64,000 bases of DNA, taken from NCBI RefSeq assembly GCF_025244725.1, contig NZ_CP104203.1, positions 2,356,001-2,420,000 on the forward strand. The letters are read 5' to 3'. How positions within the stretch are numbered: the first letter of the stretch is position 1; each line of letters begins with the position of its first letter. The translations under genes and the position numbers were made by a program. Source of the stretch: Chryseobacterium oranimense. GTDB taxonomy: Bacteria; Bacteroidota; Bacteroidia; Flavobacteriales; Weeksellaceae. Shown piece after piece: positions 42,710-51,279 of this stretch. A model generated the notes under the pieces. The model searched no databases. It was given only the letters and a program-made list of their open reading frames with translations, and had not been told where the DNA came from.

Positions 42710-44863
42710 ATGAATAAATTCTTTTGGTCTGCAGGATTATTTTTAAGCCAGATAGTTTCCGCGCAGTACAATTATCCACCAACGCCGGAAAAACCGGTTG
42801 TTGACGATTATTTCGGAACTAAAGTAACCGATAATTATAGATGGTTAGAAGACCTTAAAAGTCCCGAGGTACAGTCCTGGTTTAAGGCACAGTCGGATTT
42901 CAGCAATACGATTATTGATAAAATTCCGAACCGGGAGACACTTTTCAACAGGATGAAAGAGGTACAGGAAATGAGTGGAGATACTTTCGGAGTGATAACG
43001 CAAAGAAAAAATCTATATTTTTACGCCAAAACTAAAAAAAACGAAAGGCTTTCCAAGCTTTATTCCAGGGATTTGACTACGGGAAAAGAAACTTTGATAT
43101 TCGATCCGGAAACGCTTGGTAAAAATACTCAGATCACCAACTTCACCCTCGATTTAAAAGCTGAAAAAATAGCTATATTATTATCAAAGTCAGGTGGTGA
43201 GATCTGTGACCTTAAGATCCTGGACCTTGGGACTCAAAAAATACTGAAAGATGAAATAGGTCCGATCTGGAGTGAATTCTCTTTTGAATTTACACCCGAT
43301 GGTAAATCTGTCATTTACACTAAAATGAGCACGGCTGATCCTAACAGCAATATGCTTTTAAAGGATATGAAAGCCATGATCCATGAGATTGGAACGGATC
43401 CGAAAACAGATAAAGTACTGGCTTCCAGAGAAGATTATCCCGAACTTAATGCCTTAACCGAACAATTTACCAGCATAGGCTTTACGGACGACTATAAGTA
43501 CATCATACTGAGATTAACCTCTGTACGGTCTGAAAGTCCCATCTTTGTAGCTCCTTATTCAGAATTAAAGAATAAGAAAATTAAGTGGAGGCAGATTGTA
43601 AAACCAGCAGATGATATTACGGACATCCACATTTCAGGAGATAAACTTTTCCTTCTTACCCATAAGGATGCCCCCAATTATAAAATTACACTGACCAGTC
43701 TCTCGAATCCAGACGTTAATCATGCAAAAGTTGTTGTTCCGGAAAGTAAAGATGCAGTAATCATAGCGATCCACAGTTCTAAAAATTATCTTTTTTATTC
43801 ATTAGGAAACGGGATTACAAGGGATAAATACCAGGTAAACATCCATAATTTAGAGACAAAAAAGATTCAGCTTCCGGGAGGGGTTAATAGTTCATTACCC
43901 CTGAACGCTCATGAAAATGATAATATCTACTGTAATAATGTAAACTGGCTGACCCCAATGACCACTTATGAATATAATCCGGAACAAGGTACAGCAACAA
44001 AGAGCAAATATCTAAACCCTGAAGCAAATTACCCTGATTACAATAGTCTTTATGAAGTAAAAGAAGTAGAAGTAAAAAGCCATGACGGAGTAATGGTTCC
44101 TCTTTCCATCATTTATCCAAAAAATATAAAAATGAATGGCAGTACTCCGGCCTACATTACAGGTTATGGAGGTTATGGAATATCTTACGAACCTCGTTTT
44201 TCTACCAGATTATCCGTATTGCTGGAACAAGGCACCATCATTGCCATTGCCCACGTAAGAGGCGGAGGTGAGAAAGGTGAAAACTGGCATAAAACAGGGA
44301 TAAAAGCCAATAAGCCGAATACCTGGAAAGATTTCATTGCATGTTCGGAATATCTGGTAAGCCAGAAATACACTTCTCCTTCCAAACTGATCGGAAACGG
44401 AGTAAGTATGGGTGGAGTTCTCATCGGAAGAGCGATTACTGAAAGACCGGACCTCTTTGCGGTTGCCATTGCCGAAGTGGGAATGACCAATGCTTTAAGG
44501 TCAGAAACTACAGCAAACGGACCTAACCAGATTCCAGAGGTAGGATCTATTGAAAATAAGGAAGATGCAAAGCACCTGCTGGAAATGGACGCTCAGAGTA
44601 AAGTAAAAAAAGGAGTTAAATATCCGGCTGTAATCGTCCGTACCGGAATGAATGATTCAAGGGTTGTACCCTGGGAACCTGGAAAATTCGCTGCCATACT
44701 ACAGAAAAACTCAGGTTCAGGCAAACCGGTTTTATTGTACGTAAATTATGAAAACGGACATTTCACCAGTGATATGGATGTAGTTTTCAAGGAATATGCG
44801 GATATCTATTCATTTGCTTTATGGCAGGTGGGACATCCAAAATTTCAGCCTTCTAAAAATTAA
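42710..44863 (+). CDS. Prolyl oligopeptidase family serine peptidase (S9)
   Basis: 717 aa with a signal peptide ending near VSAQ. The propeller domain is N-terminal (about residues 70-430). The catalytic domain has GYGGYGISYEPRF, the nucleophile elbow GNGVSMGGVLIGRA with the Ser, the Asp in TGMNDSRVVPWEPGK, and the His in NGHFTSD. The elbow is GVSMGG rather than the usual GGSNGG of prolyl oligopeptidase, which may alter specificity. It is secreted and cleaves peptides after Pro or a related residue. A strong terminator follows. Confidence 0.92.
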   Translation: MNKFFWSAGLFLSQIVSAQYNYPPTPEKPVVDDYFGTKVTDNYRWLEDLKSPEVQSWFKAQSDFSNTIIDKIPNRETLFNRMKEVQEMSGDTFGVITQRKNLYFYAKTKKNERLSKLYSRDLTTGKETLIFDPETLGKNTQITNFTLDLKAEKIAILLSKSGGEICDLKILDLGTQKILKDEIGPIWSEFSFEFTPDGKSVIYTKMSTADPNSNMLLKDMKAMIHEIGTDPKTDKVLASREDYPELNALTEQFTSIGFTDDYKYIILRLTSVRSESPIFVAPYSELKNKKIKWRQIVKPADDITDIHISGDKLFLLTHKDAPNYKITLTSLSNPDVNHAKVVVPESKDAVIIAIHSSKNYLFYSLGNGITRDKYQVNIHNLETKKIQLPGGVNSSLPLNAHENDNIYCNNVNWLTPMTTYEYNPEQGTATKSKYLNPEANYPDYNSLYEVKEVEVKSHDGVMVPLSIIYPKNIKMNGSTPAYITGYGGYGISYEPRFSTRLSVLLEQGTIIAIAHVRGGGEKGENWHKTGIKANKPNTWKDFIACSEYLVSQKYTSPSKLIGNGVSMGGVLIGRAITERPDLFAVAIAEVGMTNALRSETTANGPNQIPEVGSIENKEDAKHLLEMDAQSKVKKGVKYPAVIVRTGMNDSRVVPWEPGKFAAILQKNSGSGKPVLLYVNYENGHFTSDMDVVFKEYADIYSFALWQVGHPKFQPSKN

Positions 44864-44865
44864 AA

Positions 44866-44904
44866 AAAAAACTCCTGAAAAATAAATTTTTCAGGAGTTT
44901 TTTT
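44866..44904. terminator. Bidirectional terminator
   Basis: AACTCCTGAAAAAT pairs with ATTTTTCAGGAGTT, closed by a short loop and A/T runs. It is shared with the convergent ferredoxin gene. Confidence 0.85.
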
Positions 44905-44933
44905 ATATTAACTTAAATTAAATTAAATATTTT

Positions 44934-45263
44934 CTAAGGATAAGGAGCAATTTCTACTTCAAGACCTTCCATTTCATCCATCATATGCAGCTGGCATCCC
45001 AATCTGCTGTTCTCTTTCACATGGAAAGCTTCTCCCAGCATGGCATCTTCTTCATCGCCCATTGGCTCTAGGCCCGGATCATTGATCACATATACCTGAC
45101 ATGAGGCGCACATCGCCATTCCTCCGCATACCCCGATAGTTCCCTCTTCCGCCAATTCATAAGAACGGATGATCTCCATCAGGTTCATAGACATATCTGT
45201 AGGTGCTACAACATCATGGGTTACCCCTTCCCGATCTGTGATCTTAATATTAATATCTGACAT
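44934..45263 (-). CDS. 2Fe-2S ferredoxin (adrenodoxin type)
   Basis: 109 aa. Cys ligands C-x5-C-x2-C in GVCGGMAMCASCQVYV and the last Cys in RLGCQLHM fit the [2Fe-2S] fold. It is 12 nt downstream of a ferredoxin-NADP reductase gene, so the two form a reductase-ferredoxin pair that supplies electrons to unidentified acceptors such as an oxygenase or Fe-S assembly. Confidence 0.93.
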   Translation of the reverse strand: MSDINIKITDREGVTHDVVAPTDMSMNLMEIIRSYELAEEGTIGVCGGMAMCASCQVYVINDPGLEPMGDEEDAMLGEAFHVKENSRLGCQLHMMDEMEGLEVEIAPYP

Positions 45264-45275
45264 AATAGCGCAAAA

Positions 45276-46331
45276 TTAGTCAATTTTTTTCACAACTGCC
45301 TTTTCTGCTTCCTTACGGCTTCCGTCAAATCCGTCTACTCCGCTTACGGTTGTATATTTCAGTACAAATTTCTTTCCTGGGTTCAACCTGTTGTAAACAC
45401 TCTGACACATTAAAGTTGCTTCATGGAAACCACAAAGGATCAGCTTTAATTTTCCGGGATAAGTATTAATATCTCCAATGGCGTAAATCCCGTCAATATT
45501 GGTTTGATAGTCCAATGCATTATTTACAACGATGGCATTTTTCTCGATATTCAATCCCCAGTTTCCGATCTCCCCCAATTTTGGAGTCAGTCCGAATAAA
45601 GGAATGAAATAATCCGTTTCAATGTCGTAAGCTTCCTGCCCTTCAATCTGTACCGTGATAGCCTCCACTTTTCCGTCACCTTTAATTCCGGTAACTTCAG
45701 CAGGAGTAATTAATTTAATTTTACCTTCATTCTTAAGATCCTGAACTTTTTCCACTGAATCCAAAGCACCTCTGAATTCATTTCTTCTGTGGATCAAAGT
45801 CACTTCACTTGCAACATTGGAAAGGAAAACACTCCAGTCTAACGCAGAATCTCCACCTCCGGCAATCACTACTTTTTTATTTCTGAAATGCTCAGGTTCT
45901 TTAACGAAATATTCAAGACCTTTCTCCTCATAATCAGCAACATTCTCGAAAGTAGGTTTTCTTGGCTCAAAAGTTCCCAAACCACCGGCAATGGCAATGG
46001 CTTTGCATCTGTGAACCGTTCCTTTGTTGGTAATTACTTCAAACCATTCATCATCCACTTTTGTATAAGAAACTGCAGTTTCTCCCAAAGTAAATCCAGG
46101 CTGGAATTGCTTGATCTGTTCCATTAAATTATCCACTAATTCTCCGGCATTCACTGAAGGATATCCCGGAATATCGAAAATAGGTTTTTTCGGATAAAGC
46201 TCTGCTAGCTGTCCTCCCGGCTGTGGAAGTGCATCGATAATATGGCACTTCATTTTTAATAAACCTGCTTCAAAAACAGCGAAAAGCCCGGTAGGTCCGG
46301 CCCCTATGATCAATATATCAGTGGTTATCAT
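45276..46331 (-). CDS. Thioredoxin reductase-like ferredoxin-NADP reductase
   Basis: 351 aa flavoprotein. FAD site GAGPTGLFAVFEAG near the N-terminus, then LPQPGGQLAELYPKK; NAD(P) site IAGGGDSALDWSVFL; and a C-terminal FAD motif IYAIGDINTYPGKL. The redox CxxC of true thioredoxin reductases is absent, as in the FNR2 (YumC) class. It is co-transcribed with the ferredoxin gene at 44934. It reduces ferredoxin with NADPH. Confidence 0.93.
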   Translation of the reverse strand: MITTDILIIGAGPTGLFAVFEAGLLKMKCHIIDALPQPGGQLAELYPKKPIFDIPGYPSVNAGELVDNLMEQIKQFQPGFTLGETAVSYTKVDDEWFEVITNKGTVHRCKAIAIAGGLGTFEPRKPTFENVADYEEKGLEYFVKEPEHFRNKKVVIAGGGDSALDWSVFLSNVASEVTLIHRRNEFRGALDSVEKVQDLKNEGKIKLITPAEVTGIKGDGKVEAITVQIEGQEAYDIETDYFIPLFGLTPKLGEIGNWGLNIEKNAIVVNNALDYQTNIDGIYAIGDINTYPGKLKLILCGFHEATLMCQSVYNRLNPGKKFVLKYTTVSGVDGFDGSRKEAEKAVVKKID

Positions 46332-46364
46332 AATAAAAAGATAATTTAATTATACATGTAAGTG

Positions 46365-46372
46365 CAAATTTA
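46365..46372 (-). promoter_or_regulatory. -7 promoter element of the ferredoxin reductase operon
   Basis: TAAATTTG on the minus strand, 33 nt before the ATG at 46331. It faces away from the DUF3108 gene. Confidence 0.5.
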
Positions 46373-46488
46373 CTAATTTTAATGCGAAGCATATTTAATT
46401 GATTCTAAATAAAAACCTGAGATTTGTCAAATCCCTGTAAATACTTAAGAATCTTTAATTTGGCAATGTTTTTGTTAAATGTCATACC

Positions 46489-47256
46489 ATGAAGAAAATT
46501 TTTAGTCTTTTTGCAATATTCATGTTCCTTTTGAGCAATGCCCAGATCGATAATATTGCTGACGGTGAATCTATTACATTCAGAATCCATTACGGAATCC
46601 TGAATGCCGGAACCGCCAATCTTACCACCAAGAAAACAAACTATATGGGCGTTCCCCATCTATACGTTAAAGGTACAGGCCAGACCACCGGTGCTGTAAA
46701 AGCTTTCTTTAAGGTAGAAGATTTATACGAAAGTTTTATTAATACACAAACGGGGCTGCCAAGTTTTTATGTAAGAAATGTACGTGAAGGAAGCTACCGT
46801 CAGCATTTTGAGACCGTTTTCAACCACAACAATAATACACTGATCTTAACTGATAAAAAGACTCCTGCTAACGGCTCAAAAGTAATCAAGTCAGTGAAAG
46901 GAGTTCAGGATATGCTTTCATGCTTTTATTATTTAAGAAGCAAAAGTACAAGTGAACTGAAGGTGGGAACTGTGATCAATATGAATGTATGGATTGATGA
47001 TGAAATGTTTCCTTTCCAGCTAAAAGTGACCGGAACAGAAGATCTGAAAACAAAATTCGGTACCATCAACTGTTTAAAGATTATCCCGTCTGTAAAAAGC
47101 GGAAGGGTTTTCAAGGAAAAAGAAGGGGTAACCATGTGGGTGACCAATGATGCCAACCATATTCCCATGCTGCTGAAAGCTGAATTGGCTGTCGGTTCAC
47201 TGAAAGCAAGTATTGATGATCTCAAAAATGTAAAATACCCTTTAAATTATAAATAA
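46489..47256 (+). CDS. DUF3108 domain secreted protein
   Basis: 255 aa with a Sec signal ending at SNAQ. The mature part matches DUF3108: GESITFRIHYGILNAGTANLTTKK at the start, and WIDDEMFPFQLKVTGTEDLKTKFGTINCLKIIP in the second half. It is probably periplasmic. Function not known; family members are predicted beta-barrel-like ligand-binding proteins. A terminator follows at 47281. Confidence 0.88.
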   Translation: MKKIFSLFAIFMFLLSNAQIDNIADGESITFRIHYGILNAGTANLTTKKTNYMGVPHLYVKGTGQTTGAVKAFFKVEDLYESFINTQTGLPSFYVRNVREGSYRQHFETVFNHNNNTLILTDKKTPANGSKVIKSVKGVQDMLSCFYYLRSKSTSELKVGTVINMNVWIDDEMFPFQLKVTGTEDLKTKFGTINCLKIIPSVKSGRVFKEKEGVTMWVTNDANHIPMLLKAELAVGSLKASIDDLKNVKYPLNYK

Positions 47257-47280
47257 AAGACCATCAGTCTTTTAAATAAA

Positions 47281-47316
47281 AAATACCGGCAGAATTTTTT
47301 GCCGGTATTTTTTATT
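47281..47316 (+). terminator. Terminator
   Basis: AAATACCGGCA (47281-47291) pairs with TGCCGGTATTT (47300-47310), followed by Ts. Confidence 0.85.
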
Positions 47317-47362
47317 TTTAGAATGTAATATATTTCAATTTTTAATTGTCTTATTAATAACA

Positions 47363-47412
47363 GCAGACAAGACCAATAATCTGTAATGCTTCCCTACTCC
47401 GCTCAACATGAC
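47363..47412. repeat. REP-like fragment
   Basis: Contains TGCTTCCCTACTCCGCTCAA followed by CATGACAGGG, similar in type to the REP-like patch at 10628-10660. No gene in the 47317-47516 gap. Confidence 0.4.
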
Positions 47413-47472
47413 AGGGTAAAAACTAATATGATGTTTCATTTAGAAGCACACGTTGTAATTTTCAATACAATC

Positions 47473-47514
47473 GTTTTTAATTACGTTTTGTTTCTTAGGT
47501 CAGTAATTAAAAAC
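47473..47514. repeat. Inverted repeat next to the pheS terminator
   Basis: GTTTTTAATTAC (47473-47484) and GTAATTAAAAAC (47503-47514) form a perfect 12-bp inverted repeat with an 18-nt spacer between the REP-like fragment and the pheS terminator. Role unknown. Confidence 0.4.
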
Positions 47515-47516
47515 AA

Positions 47517-47541
47517 AAACCTCCGGAAATTCCGGAGGTTT
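47517..47541 (-). terminator. Terminator of pheS
   Basis: AAACCTCCGGAA pairs with TTCCGGAGGTTT, giving a GC-rich 12-bp stem next to the pheS stop on the minus strand. Confidence 0.8.
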
Positions 47542-47547
47542 GATTTT

Positions 47548-48558
47548 TTATAGTGTTTTAAACTGTTCTAAGGTTCTGATATCATTTTCGAAGAACATTC
47601 TGATATCGCTCATCTGATAAAGCAGCATCGTAATTCTCTCAATACCCATTCCGAAAGCATATCCCGAATATTTTTCAGAGTCGATGTTTACATTTTTCAG
47701 AACGGCAGGATCTACCATTCCGCATCCCATGATTTCCAGCCATCCTGTTCCTTTGGTGATTCTGTAATCTGTTTCAGAGTTTAATCCCCAATAGACATCG
47801 ATTTCAGCACTAGGTTCTGTGAACGGGAAATAAGAAGGTCTCATTCTGATCTTCGACTTTCCGAAAAGTTCGGTTGTAAAGAACTGGATCGTCTGCTTCA
47901 TGTCTGCAAAGCTTACATTCTCATCAATATACAATCCTTCAATCTGATGAAAGATACAGTGCGAACGTGAAGAAATAGCCTCATTTCTGAACACTCTTCC
48001 CGGAGAAAGAATTCTGATCGGCGGCTGGTTTTCTTCCATATAACGGATCTGTACAGAAGAGGTATGCGTTCTTAAAAGGATATCCGGATTCTGTTCAATA
48101 AAGAATGTATCCTGCATATCTCTTGCCGGATGGTATTCAGGAAGGTTAAGCGCCGTAAAGTTGTGCCAGTCGTCCTCTATTTCCGGCCCGTCCGCTACCG
48201 CGAAACCTATGGATTTAAAAATTTCAATGATCCTGTTTTTCACCAGATTGATCGGGTGTCTCGACCCAAGGTCCAATGGAAAAGCAGGTCTTGTAAGATC
48301 TTCTTTTTCAGTAACAATAGCAGATTGGGAAGCATCTTTCAGATCTTCCAGTTTTACTGCAACAGCCTGTTTTAAAGAATTAATCTTTTGTCCGAATTCT
48401 TTTTTCTGGTCGTTTGGAACTTCTTTAAATTTTTCAAAAAAATCATTCAGAACACCTTTTTTACCATTATACTTAATCCGGAAGTTTTCAATTTCCTCTT
48501 TAGACGTAGCATTGAAGCTGTTTACTTCGGTAAGTAGTTCTTCTATCTTTTCTATCAT
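47548..48558 (-). CDS. pheS: Phenylalanyl-tRNA synthetase alpha subunit
   Basis: 336 aa. The N-terminal coiled coil is followed by the class II catalytic core: motif 2 region [24 protein letters not shown] and motif 3 with [21 protein letters not shown]. The enzyme charges tRNA-Phe as an alpha2-beta2 complex; pheT is not adjacent in this window. The length is normal. A -7 element TATTTTTG (48591-48584) precedes it. Confidence 0.96.
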   Translation of the reverse strand: MIEKIEELLTEVNSFNATSKEEIENFRIKYNGKKGVLNDFFEKFKEVPNDQKKEFGQKINSLKQAVAVKLEDLKDASQSAIVTEKEDLTRPAFPLDLGSRHPINLVKNRIIEIFKSIGFAVADGPEIEDDWHNFTALNLPEYHPARDMQDTFFIEQNPDILLRTHTSSVQIRYMEENQPPIRILSPGRVFRNEAISSRSHCIFHQIEGLYIDENVSFADMKQTIQFFTTELFGKSKIRMRPSYFPFTEPSAEIDVYWGLNSETDYRITKGTGWLEIMGCGMVDPAVLKNVNIDSEKYSGYAFGMGIERITMLLYQMSDIRMFFENDIRTLEQFKTL

Positions 48559-48583
48559 TGTTTTACCCTTTCAAAATGTTTTG

Positions 48584-48591
48584 CAAAAATA
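48584..48591 (-). promoter_or_regulatory. -7 promoter element of pheS
   Basis: TATTTTTG on the minus strand, 25 nt before the ATG at 48558. No clear -33 element. Confidence 0.45.
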
Positions 48592-48621
48592 CGTTTTTTA
48601 AGTTTAATAATGAATCTGTGA

Positions 48622-48653
48622 CAAAAAAATCTGCCCCTTTACGGGAGGCAGAC
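48622..48653 (-). terminator. Terminator of the YceI-like gene
   Basis: An imperfect GC-rich hairpin (about 48630-48652, TCTGCC...GGCAGA arms) is followed on the minus strand by seven Ts (48629-48623). Confidence 0.65.
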
Positions 48654-48684
48654 TTCAATCACTTATTTCACTTAAATAAAAAAA

Positions 48685-49344
48685 TTATTTCTTTTCTAAA
48701 GCTTTAACGTTGATCTGAAGAGTTACCTCATCCTTAATCACTCCGTTTTCAGCAGGAGCCTGGAACTTTACGCCAAACTCTTCTCTTTTAATATCCTTAG
48801 GCTCAGTAGCCACACTTACTTCTCCATCTTTTACGGAAACATTGGCCTTAAACTGAACCGGTTTTGATATCCCCTTAATCGTTAAATTCCCATCAAGAAG
48901 TGTATTATAATCTCCTTCCGTAGCGGGTGTTACTTTAGTAATTTCAAAAGAAGCTGTAGGGAATTTTTCCACTTCAAAAAAATCACCGCTCTTAAGGTGG
49001 CTATTCAGTTTTTCTAACTGCTCGGCATCATCTTTAAGGTCTACAGACGTCAGAGAGCTCATATCTGCCACAAATTTCCCACTTTCAAGCTTTCCGTCTT
49101 TTACCGTTACATCACCACTTTCAAATTTGATGGTTCCGAAATGGCTTGTACTCTCAGACTTGAATATTTTATATCCTTTCCACTCCACTTTACTGTTCAA
49201 TGTATCCAGTGTGTACTGGTTCCCGTCTTTTGTAGTAACCACTTCATTGCTTTCGCTGGTCACCGGTTTGTCTTTTTTACAAGAAACCATCACAGCTGCT
49301 ACAAATAAAGCAGGAATAGCTAAAGAAAACAGTTTTTTTCTCAT
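48685..49344 (-). CDS. YceI-like lipoprotein
   Basis: 219 aa with a lipoprotein signal ending in VVSC-type lipobox (VMVSC) followed by KKDK. The mature part is a YceI lipocalin-like barrel: YTLDTLNSKVEWKGYKIFKSESTSHFGTIKF, then LDGNLTIKGISKPVQFKANVSV. Such proteins bind isoprenoid or amphiphilic lipids in the periplasm. It is anchored in a membrane through the lipid. Single gene. Confidence 0.9.
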   Translation of the reverse strand: MRKKLFSLAIPALFVAAVMVSCKKDKPVTSESNEVVTTKDGNQYTLDTLNSKVEWKGYKIFKSESTSHFGTIKFESGDVTVKDGKLESGKFVADMSSLTSVDLKDDAEQLEKLNSHLKSGDFFEVEKFPTASFEITKVTPATEGDYNTLLDGNLTIKGISKPVQFKANVSVKDGEVSVATEPKDIKREEFGVKFQAPAENGVIKDEVTLQINVKALEKK

Positions 49345-49407
49345 TTTTGATATATTTTTATTACTTCCGCTAATATAATAAAAAAATTTATTTTTTCCTA
49401 AAAACCT

Positions 49408-49415
49408 TACATTTG
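49408..49415 (+). promoter_or_regulatory. -7 promoter element almost adjoining a start codon
   Basis: TACATTTG ends 4 nt before the ATG at 49420, so the ABC ATPase mRNA may be leaderless, as at 22996. Confidence 0.5.
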
Positions 49416-49419
49416 TATT

Positions 49420-50355
49420 ATGCTTTTAGAAATAAACAATTTATATTTTTCCCACACCAAAGATAAGCCCCTGTTTCAGAACCTTAACCTGAGTTTTGAG
49501 GAAGGCAGAATCATTGCACTCGCAGGAGAAAGTGGCTGTGGAAAATCTACATTGCTCAATCTGATTTATGGGCTTCTGGACTGGGAAAGCGGTGAGATTA
49601 TTTTTAATGGAACCCGGCTTTTAGGTCCCAAAGGAAATCTGGTTCCCGGGGAAGCTGAGATGAAGCTGGTAGCCCAGAATTTTGATCTGATGCCTTATGC
49701 CACCGTTGCTGAAAATGTAGGGAAATTCATTTCTAATATCAATTTAGCCCAGAAAAAAGCAACCGTTATGGAGCTTCTGGAAGTGGTTGGGCTACAGGAA
49801 TTCGCCCATGTTCTTCCCAAATATTTAAGCGGAGGGCAGCAGCAGCGTGTTGCCATAGCCCGGGCTCTCTCTGTACTTCCTAAACTGCTTATACTGGATG
49901 AACCTTTCAGTAATCTGGATTTTCCAAGAAAAATAGAGCTTAGGGAAAGACTTTTCAGATATGTGAAGCAGCACCGGATTTCCCTCATTATTTCTACCCA
50001 CGAGCTTCAGGATATTATGCCTTGGCTTGACCAGATTGTAATTCTGAAGGATGGAAGACTGATCCAGAACGACAGTCCTGAGGAAACCTATAAACATCCT
50101 TATAATACTTATGTTGCCAAACTTTTTGGTGAAGTGAATATATTCAGTGAAGAGGAAAAAACAGAATTCCAGCTTCCTAAATTTTCCTATTATCCCAAAG
50201 ACATCAAAATTTCAGACAACGGAACTGAAGCCGAACTCCTGGAAAGCAGGTTTGCAGGAAATCATTACTGGAACAAGATTAAAGTAAGGAATAAAGAACT
50301 TGTTGTCTACACAAATGCTAAAGTAGAAGGAAATATTAAAGTATCGTTTGAATAA
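49420..50355 (+). CDS. ABC transporter ATP-binding protein
   Basis: 311 aa. Walker A GESGCGKST, signature LSGGQQQRVAIARAL, Walker B LLILDEPFSNLD, and the H-loop ISTHELQ. The C-terminal 70 residues look like a TOBE-type extension, as in importer ATPases for sulfate, iron or polyamines. No permease or binding protein gene is adjacent, so it is an orphan whose substrate cannot be told. Confidence 0.9.
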   Translation: MLLEINNLYFSHTKDKPLFQNLNLSFEEGRIIALAGESGCGKSTLLNLIYGLLDWESGEIIFNGTRLLGPKGNLVPGEAEMKLVAQNFDLMPYATVAENVGKFISNINLAQKKATVMELLEVVGLQEFAHVLPKYLSGGQQQRVAIARALSVLPKLLILDEPFSNLDFPRKIELRERLFRYVKQHRISLIISTHELQDIMPWLDQIVILKDGRLIQNDSPEETYKHPYNTYVAKLFGEVNIFSEEEKTEFQLPKFSYYPKDIKISDNGTEAELLESRFAGNHYWNKIKVRNKELVVYTNAKVEGNIKVSFE

Positions 50356-50438
50356 GGGCGAAAACTAAGTCAAATTACAATTCCACTCCGTAACTTATAC
50401 ATTTTCTTATAGTTATTGTTAATATGTTGATAAAAAAA

Positions 50439-50481
50439 TACAAATGTAAGAAGCAGTTTGAAACTTTTTCTTACATTTGTA
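50439..50481. promoter_or_regulatory. Long hairpin with promoter-like motifs in both arms
   Basis: TACAAATGTAAGAA (50439-50452) and TTCTTACATTTGTA (50468-50481) form a perfect 14-bp stem around a 15-nt loop. Each arm carries TACATTTG, a -7 motif, on opposite strands (plus at 50472-50479, minus at 50448-50441). No gene starts near. The rest of 50356-50609 has no visible feature. Confidence 0.4.
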
Positions 50482-50609
50482 CTTCCACAGCATAAGGAAA
50501 TTTTTGGTTAATTCTCTTTCTGCCTTAAGACGGACATTAGCACCTCTCTGCAATTAAGTCTTTTGAAAGATTACACTGTCCAATTCTTTCCTTTTTTTAT
50601 TTTCCAGCC

Positions 50610-50954
50610 TTAAGCTTTCTTTACAAATTCTGATTTTAAAGCCATAGAACCGAAGCCATCAATTTTGCAGTCGATATTATGATCGCTGTCCGGTCTCAGA
50701 CGGATATTTTTAACTTTTGTACCTGCTTTTACAGGCTTTGGTGCTCCTTTCACAGGAAGATCTTTAATAACGACTACAGAATCCCCATCCTGAAGCTCAT
50801 TCCCGTTAGAATCCAGTATCTTCCCTTCATTGGCTGTTTCAGAAGCTGTTTCCTCCGGGCTCCATTCGTAGAAGCACTGAGAACAGGTCATCATATTATC
50901 AGTTGGGTAAGTAAATTCGGAGCCACATTTCGGACAAAGTACAGTATCACTCAT
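50610..50954 (-). CDS. yjdM: YjdM/PhnA family zinc-ribbon protein
   Basis: 114 aa from the ATG at 50954 ([17 protein letters not shown]). The frame continues upstream into repeat DNA and is not coding there. The N-terminal zinc ribbon is C-x2-C...C-x2-C ([16 protein letters not shown]). The C-terminal PhnA domain has [29 protein letters not shown]. It was once called alkylphosphonate uptake protein, but the role is not established. Confidence 0.92.
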   Translation of the reverse strand: MSDTVLCPKCGSEFTYPTDNMMTCSQCFYEWSPEETASETANEGKILDSNGNELQDGDSVVVIKDLPVKGAPKPVKAGTKVKNIRLRPDSDHNIDCKIDGFGSMALKSEFVKKA

Positions 50955-51028
50955 ATTTTTGATTTTCTGCAAAGGTAAGATTTTTGAGTTAGAGCTAGAA
51001 GCAGGATGTAGATGTCTTTTGTGAAATT

Positions 51029-51230
51029 TAAGAATCAAGAGACAAGAATCAAGAAACAAGACCTGAGATGTCAGATTTCAGATTTCAGACTGCTCTCACA
51101 ATGATTTGTCCTGTAAACTAAACTTCTCACACTCTCACACTCTCAAACCCTAAAACTCTCAAACCTTAAGACTCTCAAACCCTAAAACTCTCCCACTTCC
51201 AAAACCCGAATCCCGAATCCCGATTCAACT
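51029..51230 (-). repeat. Composite intergenic repeat, copy 2 (inverted)
   Basis: Between yjdM and the methyltransferase gene (50955-51279), no gene is present. The modules occur in reverse order on this strand. C' is AAGAATCAAGAGACAAGAATC (51030-51060). A' is a run of CTCTCAAACCCTAAAA-like words (51125-51195). D' is CCCGAATCCCGAATCCCGATT (51205-51225). Each is the reverse complement of the modules at 38.5 and 56.3 kb; module B is missing. Confidence 0.6.
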
Positions 51231-51245
51231 CTCAACTATAATTTG

Positions 51246-51253
51246 TACCTTTG
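51246..51253 (+). promoter_or_regulatory. -7 promoter element of the RNA methyltransferase gene
   Basis: TACCTTTG, 26 nt before the ATG at 51280, directly after the composite repeat. Confidence 0.5.
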
Positions 51254-51279
51254 CAGATTCAAACAGCGAAGCAAATTTT

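Noticed and set aside
44185-44490. Antisense open frame inside the prolyl oligopeptidase gene
   Set aside because: Complement of a conserved catalytic domain; no independent evidence.
51125-51195. Closely spaced CTCTCAAACCCTAAAA-like words resembling a CRISPR array
   Set aside because: Units are short, irregular and without spacers of constant length; no cas genes are nearby. They fit module A of the composite repeat.
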